This document shows positions 12,674 to 22,826 of a DNA stretch of 64,000 nt, one piece after another. The position numbers and the translations under genes are program-made. The notes under the pieces were generated by a model. That model saw nothing but the letters and a program-made list of their open reading frames with translations. It was not told where the DNA came from and ran no database searches. The first letter of the stretch is position 1. Each line of letters opens with the position of its first letter. This stretch comes from Pseudoduganella lutea. GTDB taxonomy: Bacteria > Pseudomonadota > Gammaproteobacteria > Burkholderiales > Burkholderiaceae_D. Location: NCBI RefSeq assembly GCF_004209755.1, contig NZ_CP035913.1, positions 1,240,001 to 1,304,000 on the forward strand. The letters run 5' to 3'.

Positions 12674-14068
12674 ATGTTCCCCACGCCAAAAACACAGGAA
12701 ACCCTGAAGACCGTCCTGGCTTCGCTGCACAAGGGCTTCGACCAGACTGCGACCTGGGTTACGCAATTATCTTGGTGGAAGTTTTTCCTGTTCGCGGCGC
12801 TGGCATTGATCGCCGCGTCGATCCTGCAGGACGAACTGTTCTCGCCAAATATGGATGAGGACGTGGCCATCCGTTCGCACAAGCGCCCGAGTGCCGGCAG
12901 CGATACCAGTATCGTCATCGATGACAGCGGCATTCACTTCAATCCACGCGGCGGCAAGTTGCGCAATCCGGCGCCGGCCGAGCCGGTGGGACCTCCCGAT
13001 GCCACCGAATTGCCGGACGCGCCTGCGCCACCCGATGCCCCCGAGGCACCTGATGCGCCAGATGCGCCCGATGTACCGGATGCTCCCCCTGTGGCGCCGG
13101 CGGCCGGGGCAGCCCCAGCGGCGCCCGCCGCCCCGGTCGCTCCCCTGGGAAAAACCAGGACCGCGCCCGTCGTGACCAATCTCCCGGGCGAGGAAGTCCA
13201 TATCGAGTTGCCGCCACAGATCGGCGAAGAACTGTCCAACGCACTCGAGGAAGCCGTCGACAATGCGGCCGAGGAAAAAGTGTCGCGTTATCACGAGCAG
13301 GCGTCGACGTGGTTCCAGAGCTTTGTCTTTTTGCTCGTCCTCACATTGTTCGGCATGAAGGCGCTGATGGGCGGAAAAAAGCGCGCTGAAGCGGAAACGC
13401 AGAGCGCCAATGCCGCCGCCGAGCGCGCTGCCATGCAGCGCCAGCTGTCCGAAGCCAAGATGCAGATGATGCAGGCGCAGGTCGAGCCGCATTTCCTGTT
13501 CAACACGCTGGCCTCGGTCGAACACCTGATCGAGACCGATCCGCCACGCGCCTCGGCAATGCAGCGCAGCCTGATCAAGTACCTGCGCGCTGTGCTGCCC
13601 CAGATGCGTGACAATACGCTCATTACCAATCTCGGTCGCGAGGCGGACATGGTGCTGGCTTATCTGGCGTTGCTGAAGATGCGCATGGAGGAACGGCTGA
13701 CGATCGATTTCGACATTCCCGATGGCTTGCGCAGTGCCGCGTTCCCGCCGATGATGCTGCAATCGATGGTGGAAAACGCCATCAAGCATGGCCTCGAAGG
13801 CAAGCCGGAGGGCGGCACGCTCAAGGTGCGGGCCGACGTTGCGCACAGCAAGCTGCGCGTGATCGTCGCGGATGATGGACTCGGTTTTGGCGCCAAGCCC
13901 AGCGACGGCACGGGCCTGGGCCTGATGACGATACGTGAACGGCTCAAGCTGCTGCACGGCGATGGGGGCCAGTTGCGCATCGAGCCCAACCAGCCGAGCG
14001 GCGTGATCGCCACAATCGAAGTGCCCTACCAGTTGTCGGATGTGGCCCGCAAAGGAGCCGCTCAATAA
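12674..14068 (+). CDS. LytS/YehU-type sensor histidine kinase with Pro-Ala-Asp repeat segment
   Basis: 464 residues from ATG 12674, with GAAGG just upstream. The frame is open further 5', but that part overlaps the rRNA promoters and leader and is not coding. One membrane segment lies at about 34-52 and a second at about 212-229. The loop between them holds a low-complexity PDAP/APAAP repeat (about residues 105-165), probably extracytoplasmic. The cytoplasmic part is a His_kinase domain with VEPHFLFNT (His273 the likely phosphate acceptor) and an HATPase with ENAIKHG and GLGLMTIRERL. The LytTR regulator follows 77 bases downstream. Confidence 0.9.
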   Translation: MFPTPKTQETLKTVLASLHKGFDQTATWVTQLSWWKFFLFAALALIAASILQDELFSPNMDEDVAIRSHKRPSAGSDTSIVIDDSGIHFNPRGGKLRNPAPAEPVGPPDATELPDAPAPPDAPEAPDAPDAPDVPDAPPVAPAAGAAPAAPAAPVAPLGKTRTAPVVTNLPGEEVHIELPPQIGEELSNALEEAVDNAAEEKVSRYHEQASTWFQSFVFLLVLTLFGMKALMGGKKRAEAETQSANAAAERAAMQRQLSEAKMQMMQAQVEPHFLFNTLASVEHLIETDPPRASAMQRSLIKYLRAVLPQMRDNTLITNLGREADMVLAYLALLKMRMEERLTIDFDIPDGLRSAAFPPMMLQSMVENAIKHGLEGKPEGGTLKVRADVAHSKLRVIVADDGLGFGAKPSDGTGLGLMTIRERLKLLHGDGGQLRIEPNQPSGVIATIEVPYQLSDVARKGAAQ

Positions 14069-14145
14069 TGGTGGGTCAATGAAGGCATTGCAAGGGGCAC
14101 CGATTCATTGAATAATTGGCATCCCTGCCCTCACATCTGCAAACC

Positions 14146-14907
14146 ATGCCTACCGCGATATTAGCCGACGACGAACGTTTGATGCGCGACCAGTTGCGCA
14201 TGCGCCTGGGCCAGGTGTGGCCGGAACTGGAGATCGTGGGCGAGGCAAAGAACGGCGACGAAGCGATCGAACTCGTCGACGAGCTGAAGCCGGACTTCAC
14301 GTTCCTCGATATCCGCATGCCCGGCAAGACAGGCATGGAAGCGGCTGCGGCCATCGGCAACAAGAGCCATGTCGTGTTCGTGACCGCCTACGATGCCTAT
14401 GCGGTGGAAGCGTTCGAGCGCGGCGCCGTCGATTACGTGCTCAAGCCGCCCGAGCAGGAACGGCTGAAGATCACCGCCGACCGGCTGAAAGACCGGCTGA
14501 ACAAGCCGGTTGGCGATGTCAACGCGAGTGTCACGGCAATGCTGTCGCAGCTTGCCGAGAAAATCGCCGCGCCAAAACCGAAATTCCTGCAATGGATACA
14601 AGCCAGTATCGGCCAGGACTTGCGCATGATTCCCGTCGAGGAAATCCTGTTTTTCCGTTCCGACGAAAAATACACGTGCGTGCAGACCGACAAGTTCGAA
14701 GCCTTGATCCGCAAACCCGTGCGCGACCTGGCCGACGAACTGGATCCTGCGCTGTTCTGGCAAATCCACCGCGCAACCCTGGTCAACGTGAACGCGATCG
14801 AGGGCGTCACGCGCGATATTCGCGGCCGCCACCTGGTGATGATCAAGGGCCGGCCGGAAAAGCTGGAAGTCAGCCGCAGCTTCCTGCACCTGTTCAAGCA
14901 AATGTAA
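14146..14907 (+). CDS. LytTR-family response regulator
   Basis: 253 residues: receiver domain (about 1-120) with the acidic pocket ADDE and phospho-acceptor Asp55 in FLDIRMPG, then a LytTR DNA-binding domain (about 150-253). A TTG in frame at 14116 would add ten residues without family support; ATG 14146 starts exactly at the receiver domain. Partner of the kinase just upstream. Regulators of this type bind direct repeats upstream of targets; no target is evident here. Confidence 0.93.
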   Translation: MPTAILADDERLMRDQLRMRLGQVWPELEIVGEAKNGDEAIELVDELKPDFTFLDIRMPGKTGMEAAAAIGNKSHVVFVTAYDAYAVEAFERGAVDYVLKPPEQERLKITADRLKDRLNKPVGDVNASVTAMLSQLAEKIAAPKPKFLQWIQASIGQDLRMIPVEEILFFRSDEKYTCVQTDKFEALIRKPVRDLADELDPALFWQIHRATLVNVNAIEGVTRDIRGRHLVMIKGRPEKLEVSRSFLHLFKQM

Positions 14908-15002
14908 TTACACCTGCGCAACTGCGCCACGTCAATCTTTCCCGAACCCGGCTGTATTAGGGTTTTCAAGCGGCTGCCTGCTTTCAGCCGAAGGGGGATC
15001 AG

Positions 15003-15794
15003 ATGTCCATGTCACGACCATTGCTGGCAGCCGCGCTGCTCATCGCCATGCGGCTTGCCTGGCGGCTCGATGCGCGGCCAGCCACGTTCGCCGCGCAGCG
15101 CGAGGCCGATGCACGCGCGCGGATGGCCGGGCGCCGCGCCACCGACTATGCGCTGGAGAATATCCGCGAAGAGGAACGCACCCATATCGCGCGCGAGCTG
15201 CACGACGACCTGGGCCAGTTGCTGGCCACCCTGCGCGTGGACATGAGCTTGCTGATGCAGCGACCGGTGACCGACGAGGCCACGCGCGACCTGCTGACCG
15301 GCATGGACGGGCGGCTGCTGTCGGCGATCACGTCGCTCCGGCGCATCGCCAGCAACCTGCGTCCGCATGCGCTGGACGAAGGTGGCCTGTATTTCGCATT
15401 GCAGTCGCTGCGGCACGAATTCGAGGAACGCCATGGCGTGGCGTGCGAACTCATCGCCCGCGAAGACGAGCTGGTGCTGAGCGACCGCTACAGCACTGCA
15501 ATCTTTCGCATCGTGCAGGAGTCGCTCACGAATATCGCGCGACATGCGCAGGCCGGCCACGTGCGCATCACCCTGCGTCGGCAGCGGAACACGCTTTTCC
15601 TGAGCATCGAGGACGACGGCCGGGGCATCGCCCAGGCAGACATGGAAAAGCCCACATCCTTCGGCCTGCTCGGCATGCACGAACGCGTCTGGGCGATCCG
15701 TGGCGATATCTCGATCACCGGCAGCCACGGCGGCACCAGGATTGCGATCCATCTTCCCTTGCCGGAGGAAGCGGGTGTACAAGCCTGCCGATGA
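15003..15794 (+). CDS. Orphan NarX-type histidine kinase without a clear sensor domain
   Basis: 263 residues. A short hydrophobic N-terminus (about 5-20) and linker lead directly into a HisKA_3 domain with ARELHDDLGQ (His67) and an HATPase with ESLTNIARHA and GLLGMHERV. Kinases of this family normally pair with a NarL-type regulator, but none is adjacent: upstream is a LytTR regulator, downstream a porin on the other strand. The lack of any recognisable input domain suggests it relies on a partner protein, or lost its sensor. Confidence 0.88.
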   Translation: MSMSRPLLAAALLIAMRLAWRLDARPATFAAQREADARARMAGRRATDYALENIREEERTHIARELHDDLGQLLATLRVDMSLLMQRPVTDEATRDLLTGMDGRLLSAITSLRRIASNLRPHALDEGGLYFALQSLRHEFEERHGVACELIAREDELVLSDRYSTAIFRIVQESLTNIARHAQAGHVRITLRRQRNTLFLSIEDDGRGIAQADMEKPTSFGLLGMHERVWAIRGDISITGSHGGTRIAIHLPLPEEAGVQACR

Positions 15795-15855
15795 TTTACC
15801 GGCGCGCCTGAACGCCCCTCACGGCTTGCTTTCGGATAGCTCGTCACAAAAAAAA

Positions 15856-15877
15856 ACGCCCGGTTCGCACCGGGCGT
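15856..15877 (-). terminator. Porin gene terminator
   Basis: Stem ACGCCCGGT/ACCGGGCGT around a TCGC loop. The minus-strand transcript runs into nine U residues (A run at 15848-15856), 26 bases after the porin stop. Confidence 0.9.
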
Positions 15878-15902
15878 CCTGCTGTATTTCAGGCTTGCGA
15901 TA

Positions 15903-16988
15903 TCAGAACGTGTGGCGGATACCCAGGTTGAAGCCGGTGTCGCCGCTGCCCACTTCGTTGTTGTTCCCCACGGTATAGCCTGCACCATTCTTGTTGTCGA
16001 TCTTCGCGTATGCCACATAGGCGCTGGTGCGCTTCGACAGATCGTGCGTGTAGCCAACGGCCCACTGGCGCGCGTCCTGGTTGTTGGCGGTCTTGTCGTT
16101 CTTGTTCATCCAAGAAGCGATGATCTTGCCGGAACCGACCGGTACCTGCACGCCCAGCAGTGCATCGTCCGCTTCGAGCGAAGCGCGCGGTGCCACGGCG
16201 TAGCCGAAGGCATTGGCCACCGGGATCGGCGAGCTGTTCAGGCCCTTGTCGCGCTCGAAGGCGGCGAATACCTTGACGACCTTGAAGTCATAGTTCACGG
16301 CCAGCAGCGTGTTCTTGCCGTTCTCGCGGTTGGCGGCCGGCGTGGTGCCGGTCGCGACCGCGTCGTTATTGCGGTTGTTGTACACCAGGCTCGCGTTCAG
16401 TGGGCCTTGCGCGTAGTTGAAGCCGATCGAGAACAGACGGCCTGCTTCGCTGTCGCCGGCCTGCTCGCCCAGCGCATACATGCCTTCGATCGAGAAGCCG
16501 GACCACTTCGGCGTGGTGTACACGATCGCGTTCGACACGCGGGTGTTCACGCCGCCAGCAGGGAACAGGTTCTTGGCGCTGCCCGCATAGCCGGCGCCGA
16601 ACGGATCGGCGACTTTCGACAGGGCGTTGTACAGCGGGTTGTACTGGCGGCCCAGCGTCAGGGTACCCAGCGTCTTGCTGGACAGGCCCACGAATGCCTG
16701 GCGGTTGAACAGCGTGCCAGCGCTGTCGACCGTGCCGTCGTCCAGCTTGTAGCCCGATTCCAGCGTGAAGATCGCGGACAGGCCGTTGCCCAGGTCTTCG
16801 GTACCGCGGAAGCCGATACGCGACTGGCTGCCGATGCCGCTGGTCACCTTGGTGACGCTGCCAGCCGCACCGCCGGTCTCACGAACGATACCTGCATCAA
16901 CGATACCGTAGATGGTCACGTTCGACTGGGCGGAAGCGGTGGCTGCGAAGCTGCCGGCGATGAGTGCGGCCAGGGTAAGTTTTTTCAC
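15903..16988 (-). CDS. General porin of the outer membrane (Gram-negative porin family)
   Basis: 361 residues. A signal peptide MKKLTLAALIAGSFAATASA is followed by SNVTIYGIVDAGI, the typical first strand of Burkholderiales trimeric porins. The protein ends in GIRHTF, with the C-terminal phenylalanine needed for outer-membrane insertion. Full family length (350-400). It should form a 16-stranded diffusion channel for small solutes. Monocistronic, with its own terminator. Confidence 0.95.
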   Translation of the reverse strand: MKKLTLAALIAGSFAATASAQSNVTIYGIVDAGIVRETGGAAGSVTKVTSGIGSQSRIGFRGTEDLGNGLSAIFTLESGYKLDDGTVDSAGTLFNRQAFVGLSSKTLGTLTLGRQYNPLYNALSKVADPFGAGYAGSAKNLFPAGGVNTRVSNAIVYTTPKWSGFSIEGMYALGEQAGDSEAGRLFSIGFNYAQGPLNASLVYNNRNNDAVATGTTPAANRENGKNTLLAVNYDFKVVKVFAAFERDKGLNSSPIPVANAFGYAVAPRASLEADDALLGVQVPVGSGKIIASWMNKNDKTANNQDARQWAVGYTHDLSKRTSAYVAYAKIDNKNGAGYTVGNNNEVGSGDTGFNLGIRHTF

Positions 16989-17118
16989 TTTGATGTTCTC
17001 TTGTTGAGTTGGTCGGACTGTGAGACCGCTTTGGATCTGACGCGGCGTATCATGCCTTCCAAATACTTCAACAATATGACATCGATAAGTTGTTACCGAG
17101 TTACAACAGGCGTTGCCT

Positions 17119-17766
17119 TTATTTCAGCCGTGCTGTCAGCAGCCAATAATGCTCCAGCCGGTCGATACGGATTTCCTTCGTGGCTGTCGCCAGTTTCTTG
17201 CGCAGGAAGCTGTCGGTCGGGAAGTTCTTGAGGACCTCCAGCCGCTCGCCCGATGCCAGCAGGCGGAACTGGTAAGTGTTTCCTTCCAGATCGGTGCGAG
17301 CGATGACCGTGCTGCTGCCATCGACATAGACACTATCGAGCAGCACCAGCAGCACATCCTTGCCCAGCTTTGCGCGCAGCTGCGCTAGGAAACGCTCCTG
17401 CTCTTCCCGCTTCACGTGCGACCACCAGAAACCGGCGAACACGGCCGTGTACTGGCCTGGTGACAACGGCAGGTCCCAGGCATCGGCCTGCGCGAATGTC
17501 ACGTTGCCCCCCTGCTGCCGCGAGCGCGCCAGGGCCAGCACTTCCTCGTTGACGTCCGTCGCATGCACCGAGGCGGCGGTCGGCGCGATCACGCGCGTCC
17601 AGTATCCGGTGCCGCAAGCCAGCTCGAGAACCTTGTGGCCGCGCAGCAGCTCGGCCACCTTGCCGCGCACCGCGGCCAGGTCGGCCTGTCGCTCCGGCTT
17701 GTCGTAGGCATCTTCGATGGCGGCCGCGTTCAGCGCGTAGAACTGCTTCAGTGTGACTTGATTCAT
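17119..17766 (-). CDS. SAM-dependent methyltransferase, class I
   Basis: 215 residues. The SAM-binding motif I is VLELACGTGYWT (about 45-56), followed by an acidic residue in HATDVNEEVL and motif-IV-like FAGFWWSHV. The substrate cannot be told from sequence. The start ATG overlaps the stop of the upstream cysB-type gene by four bases (ATGA), so the two are co-transcribed and probably coupled. That placement may link this enzyme to sulfur supply; this is inference. Confidence 0.88.
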   Translation of the reverse strand: MNQVTLKQFYALNAAAIEDAYDKPERQADLAAVRGKVAELLRGHKVLELACGTGYWTRVIAPTAASVHATDVNEEVLALARSRQQGGNVTFAQADAWDLPLSPGQYTAVFAGFWWSHVKREEQERFLAQLRAKLGKDVLLVLLDSVYVDGSSTVIARTDLEGNTYQFRLLASGERLEVLKNFPTDSFLRKKLATATKEIRIDRLEHYWLLTARLK

Positions 17767-18704
17767 AATTCGTAGTTTTCGTGCTCGCCCCGCATCGCCT
17801 GCTCGACCAGCTTGCGGTTCAGCGTGGGGGCCAATAATTCAATGAACGTATAAATATAGGAGCGCAGATACGCGCCCTGCTTTACCGCCACCCGCGAGAC
17901 ATTCATCCCGAACAGGTGGCCGACGGAAATGGCGCGCAGGTTGCGGTCCCGCTCGGCGTCGAACGCCATGCCCGCGATGATGCCGATCCCCATGCCCAGT
18001 TCGACATAGGTCTTGATGACGTCCGCGTCGATGGCTTCCAGCAGCACGTCCGGCTTCAGGCCGCGCAGCGAAAAGGCGTGATCGATCTTGCTGCGCCCGG
18101 CAAAGGCGCCATCATAGGTAATCAGCGGGTACGATGCGATGTCTTCCAGCGTCACCGACTTTCCCTTGAGCAAAGGGTGTTCGGCAGGTACCACGACCAC
18201 ATGTTCCCATTGGTAGCACGGCAGCGTGATCAGGTTGTCCACGCCGGCAATCGACTCCGTGGCGATCGCCAGGTCGGCCTGGTCGCGTTGTACCATCTCG
18301 GCGATCTGGCGCGGATTTCCTTGCAAGAGAGACAATCTTACTTTCGGGAACTTCACCATGAATGCCTGCACCACCTTCGGCAGCGTGTAGCGGGCCTGGG
18401 TATGCGTGGTGGCGATCGTGAAGCTGCCACTGTCCTGCGCCGCGTATTCCTTGCCGATCCGTTTCAGACTGTCGATTTCCTGCATGATCAGCTCGACCGA
18501 CTGCAGCACCAGGCGGCCCGGCTCGGTCAGTCCACGGATCCGCTTGCCATGGCGGGTGAAAATATCCACGCCCAGCTCTTCCTCGAGCTCGATGATCGCT
18601 TTTGAAACGCCGGGCTGCGATGTAAACAGCGCCTTGGCGGCATCGGTCAGGTTGTAGTTCTGGCGGACGGCTTCCCGTACGAAACGAAGTTGATGAAGAT
18701 TCAT
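17763..18704 (-). CDS. cysB: CysB-family LysR transcription regulator
   Basis: 313 residues. The N-terminal winged helix reads FVREAVRQNYNLTDAAKAL..SQPGVSKAI, the CysB/Cbl signature, followed by the periplasmic-binding-like effector domain (about 90-295) with TTHTQARYTLP, where CysB binds O-/N-acetylserine or sulfate-like ligands. It is divergent from cysI with 182 bases between, the expected place for activating the cys operon. CysB versus Cbl cannot be settled from sequence alone, but the neighbours favour a general cysteine regulator. Confidence 0.92.
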   Translation of the reverse strand: MNLHQLRFVREAVRQNYNLTDAAKALFTSQPGVSKAIIELEEELGVDIFTRHGKRIRGLTEPGRLVLQSVELIMQEIDSLKRIGKEYAAQDSGSFTIATTHTQARYTLPKVVQAFMVKFPKVRLSLLQGNPRQIAEMVQRDQADLAIATESIAGVDNLITLPCYQWEHVVVVPAEHPLLKGKSVTLEDIASYPLITYDGAFAGRSKIDHAFSLRGLKPDVLLEAIDADVIKTYVELGMGIGIIAGMAFDAERDRNLRAISVGHLFGMNVSRVAVKQGAYLRSYIYTFIELLAPTLNRKLVEQAMRGEHENYEL

Positions 18705-18886
18705 GTAGTTCCCGGCGGTAAGCCCGCTATTTTACGCTGAAGCTTATACCGCCTACGCATATAAGCAAATAAAGACTAAGTAGTTTGGAATAAAGCGTGA
18801 GTTTATTACGATAACGCCTACCTTGGGGACGACCTGCCGGTAGAGACCGCCGGTAAGCTCCACGCTTTGCGACTATAGGAACGCCA

Positions 18887-20570
<1,684 letters not shown>

Positions 20571-20578
<8 letters not shown>

Positions 20579-21122
20579 TCAGATTATCAAGGGTCAAGAG
20601 ATCGTCAACGACGACTGGACCGTGCTGCGCCTCGAAGAAGGCCAGGAACCTGCCACTGTGGAAATCGCTGCAGGGAAGGTCATCGTGCCTTTGACAGTGT
20701 GGCAGGCGCAGAAGGAAGCGCTGGCCGCCCGCGCTGAAATCGGCGTGTGGCTGCAGTCCGACGAGCGTCCCGAAGAGCTGAAGGGCGAACTGGACAAATT
20801 CTCGGTCGTGGCCGTGAACTTCCCGAAGTTCACCGATGGCCGCGGCTACTCGATCGCCTACAACCTGCGCATGCGCCTCGGCTACACCGGCGAGCTGCGC
20901 GCGATCGGCGACGTGCTGCGCGACCAGCTGTTCCAGATGAAGCGCACCGGCTTCGATGCGTATGCACCGCGCCCGGACCGCAGCATCGAGGATGCGCTGA
21001 AAGGCCTGACCGTGTTTTCCGAAACCTACCAGGCATCGGTCGACGACAAGTTGCCGCTGTTCCGCCGCCATGCCCGCACGGCCGGCGCGCGCGAGCACAA
21101 CGATGTCGGCGCCGGCATCTGA
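20571..21122 (+). CDS. DUF934 family protein, sulfite-reduction accessory
   Basis: 183 residues. The family occurs next to CysI in many beta- and alphaproteobacteria and is thought to take part in sulfite reduction; its biochemistry is not settled. Visible conserved segment: FTDGRGYSIAYNLR (about 86-99). It starts within the end of cysI (8-base overlap) and precedes cysH by 19 bases, which supports one functional unit. Confidence 0.92.
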
Positions 21123-21141
21123 GGCGGTCAAAGGAAACCAC

Positions 21142-21858
21142 ATGAGCAAGCTCGATTCTCTCGTCGCGTCCACCAGGCAGACCCTGGAGCTGATCGCACG
21201 CGAGTACACGCCAGCCGTGTTCGCATCCAGCCTCGCCGCCGAGGACATGGTGCTGACGGACCTGATCCTGAAAGCGAAACTGCCAATCGGCATCTTCTCG
21301 CTGGAAACGGGCCGCCTGCACAAGGAAACGCTGGCAATGCTGGACCGCGTGAAGGACCACTATGGCTACGACATCGCGCTGTACCGTCCGCAGCCGGAAG
21401 CGGTGGAACAGTACGTGGCGCAGAACGGCCTGAACGCTTTCTATGACAGCGTGGACATGCGCAAGGAATGCTGCCGCATCCGCAAGGTCGAGCCGCTCGG
21501 CCGCGCGCTTGCCGGCAACAAGGCCTGGATCACGGGCCAGCGCCGCGCGCAGTCGAACACCCGGGGCTCGCTGCAGGTGCACGAGGACGATCCCGGCCAC
21601 CTGATGGACAAGTTCAACCCGCTGGCCGACTGGTCCGAGGAAGACGTGTGGGAATACCTGCGCGCCAACGACGTGCCGACCAATGCCTTGCACGACCAGG
21701 GTTTCCCGTCGATCGGCTGCGAGCCGTGCACCCGCGCGATCCAGCCGGGCGAGGATGTCCGTGCCGGCCGCTGGTGGTGGGAAAACCCCGAATCGAAGGA
21801 ATGCGGGCTGCACGTCGTTGACGGCAAGCTCATTCGGATCAAATCCGTGGCAGCATAA
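21142..21858 (+). CDS. cysH: APS reductase (CysH family, iron-sulfur type)
   Basis: 238 residues from ATG 21142, with AAGGAA seven bases upstream; the longer open frame to 21070 is not needed. The pair Cys110-Cys111 (KECCRIRK) and CEPC (Cys193, Cys196) form the 4Fe-4S site that marks adenylyl-sulfate (APS) reductases, rather than the cluster-free PAPS reductase. The C-terminal ECGLH carries the catalytic cysteine. It reduces APS to sulfite. This fits the absence of an APS kinase (cysC) in the cluster. Confidence 0.93.
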   Translation: MSKLDSLVASTRQTLELIAREYTPAVFASSLAAEDMVLTDLILKAKLPIGIFSLETGRLHKETLAMLDRVKDHYGYDIALYRPQPEAVEQYVAQNGLNAFYDSVDMRKECCRIRKVEPLGRALAGNKAWITGQRRAQSNTRGSLQVHEDDPGHLMDKFNPLADWSEEDVWEYLRANDVPTNALHDQGFPSIGCEPCTRAIQPGEDVRAGRWWWENPESKECGLHVVDGKLIRIKSVAA

Positions 21859-21884
21859 ATACTGGCCACAACAAGAGAAGACAC

Positions 21885-22826
21885 ATGAACGCACTGGCAG
21901 AAAATAAGATCACCGGGCTGGAGGACGTGAACTCGCGTCACCTGGACACCCTCGAATCGGAAGCGATCCACATCCTGCGCGAAGTGGCCGCGGAATGCTC
22001 CAACCCCGCGCTGCTGTTCTCCGGCGGCAAAGACTCGGTGGTCCTGCTGCGCCTTGCCGAAAAGGCTTTCCGCCCCGGCAAATTCCCGTTCCCGCTCGTG
22101 CACGTGGATACCGGCCACAATTTCCCGGAAGTGATCGAATTCCGCGACCGCCGCGTGGCCGAACTGGGCGAACGCCTGATCGTCGGTTCCGTCGAAGAGT
22201 CGATCCGCAAGGGCACCGTGCGCCTGCGTAATCCGGCAACGGATTCGCGCAATGCCGCGCAAGCCGTCACGCTGCTGGAAACGATCGCCGAACACGGCTT
22301 CGACGCCTGCATCGGCGGTGCCCGTCGCGACGAGGAAAAGGCCCGCGCCAAGGAACGCATCTTCTCGTTCCGCGACGAATTCGGCCAGTGGGATCCCAAG
22401 GCGCAGCGCCCGGAACTGTGGGACCTGTATAACACCCGCGTGCACCCGGGCGAGAACATGCGCGTGTTCCCGATCTCGAACTGGACGGAACTGGACGTGT
22501 GGCAGTACATCGCCCGCGAAAAGCTGGCCCTGCCATCGATCTACTTCGCGCATGAACGCCAGGTCATTCCACGCAACGGCCTGCTGGTGCCGCTGACGGA
22601 CATCACGCCGCCGCGCGAAGGCGAAACGGTGGAAACGCAGGTGGTGCGCTTCCGCACCGTGGGCGACATCTCGTGCACCTGCCCCGTATCGTCCGATGCG
22701 GCCGATGTCGATGCGATCATCGCCGAGACGGCCGTCACCCAGGTCACCGAACGGGGCGCGACGCGGATGGACGACCAGACCTCCGAAGCCTCGATGGAAA
22801 AACGCAAGAAAGCCGGATACTTCTGA
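21885..22826 (+). CDS. cysD: Sulfate adenylyltransferase subunit 2
   Basis: 313 residues, family length. An ATP-pyrophosphatase domain with the PP-loop FSGGKDSVVLL (about 44-54) and the C-terminal basic end EKRKKAGYF typical of CysD. With CysN it makes APS from ATP and sulfate, driven by GTP hydrolysis. Its TGA stop overlaps the cysN ATG in TGATG. Confidence 0.96.
   Translation: MNALAENKITGLEDVNSRHLDTLESEAIHILREVAAECSNPALLFSGGKDSVVLLRLAEKAFRPGKFPFPLVHVDTGHNFPEVIEFRDRRVAELGERLIVGSVEESIRKGTVRLRNPATDSRNAAQAVTLLETIAEHGFDACIGGARRDEEKARAKERIFSFRDEFGQWDPKAQRPELWDLYNTRVHPGENMRVFPISNWTELDVWQYIAREKLALPSIYFAHERQVIPRNGLLVPLTDITPPREGETVETQVVRFRTVGDISCTCPVSSDAADVDAIIAETAVTQVTERGATRMDDQTSEASMEKRKKAGYF

Noticed and set aside
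17119..17766. Restriction-modification methyltransferase
   Set aside because: No DNA-methyltransferase motif such as NPPY and no restriction gene; it is a small class I SAM enzyme coupled to cysB.
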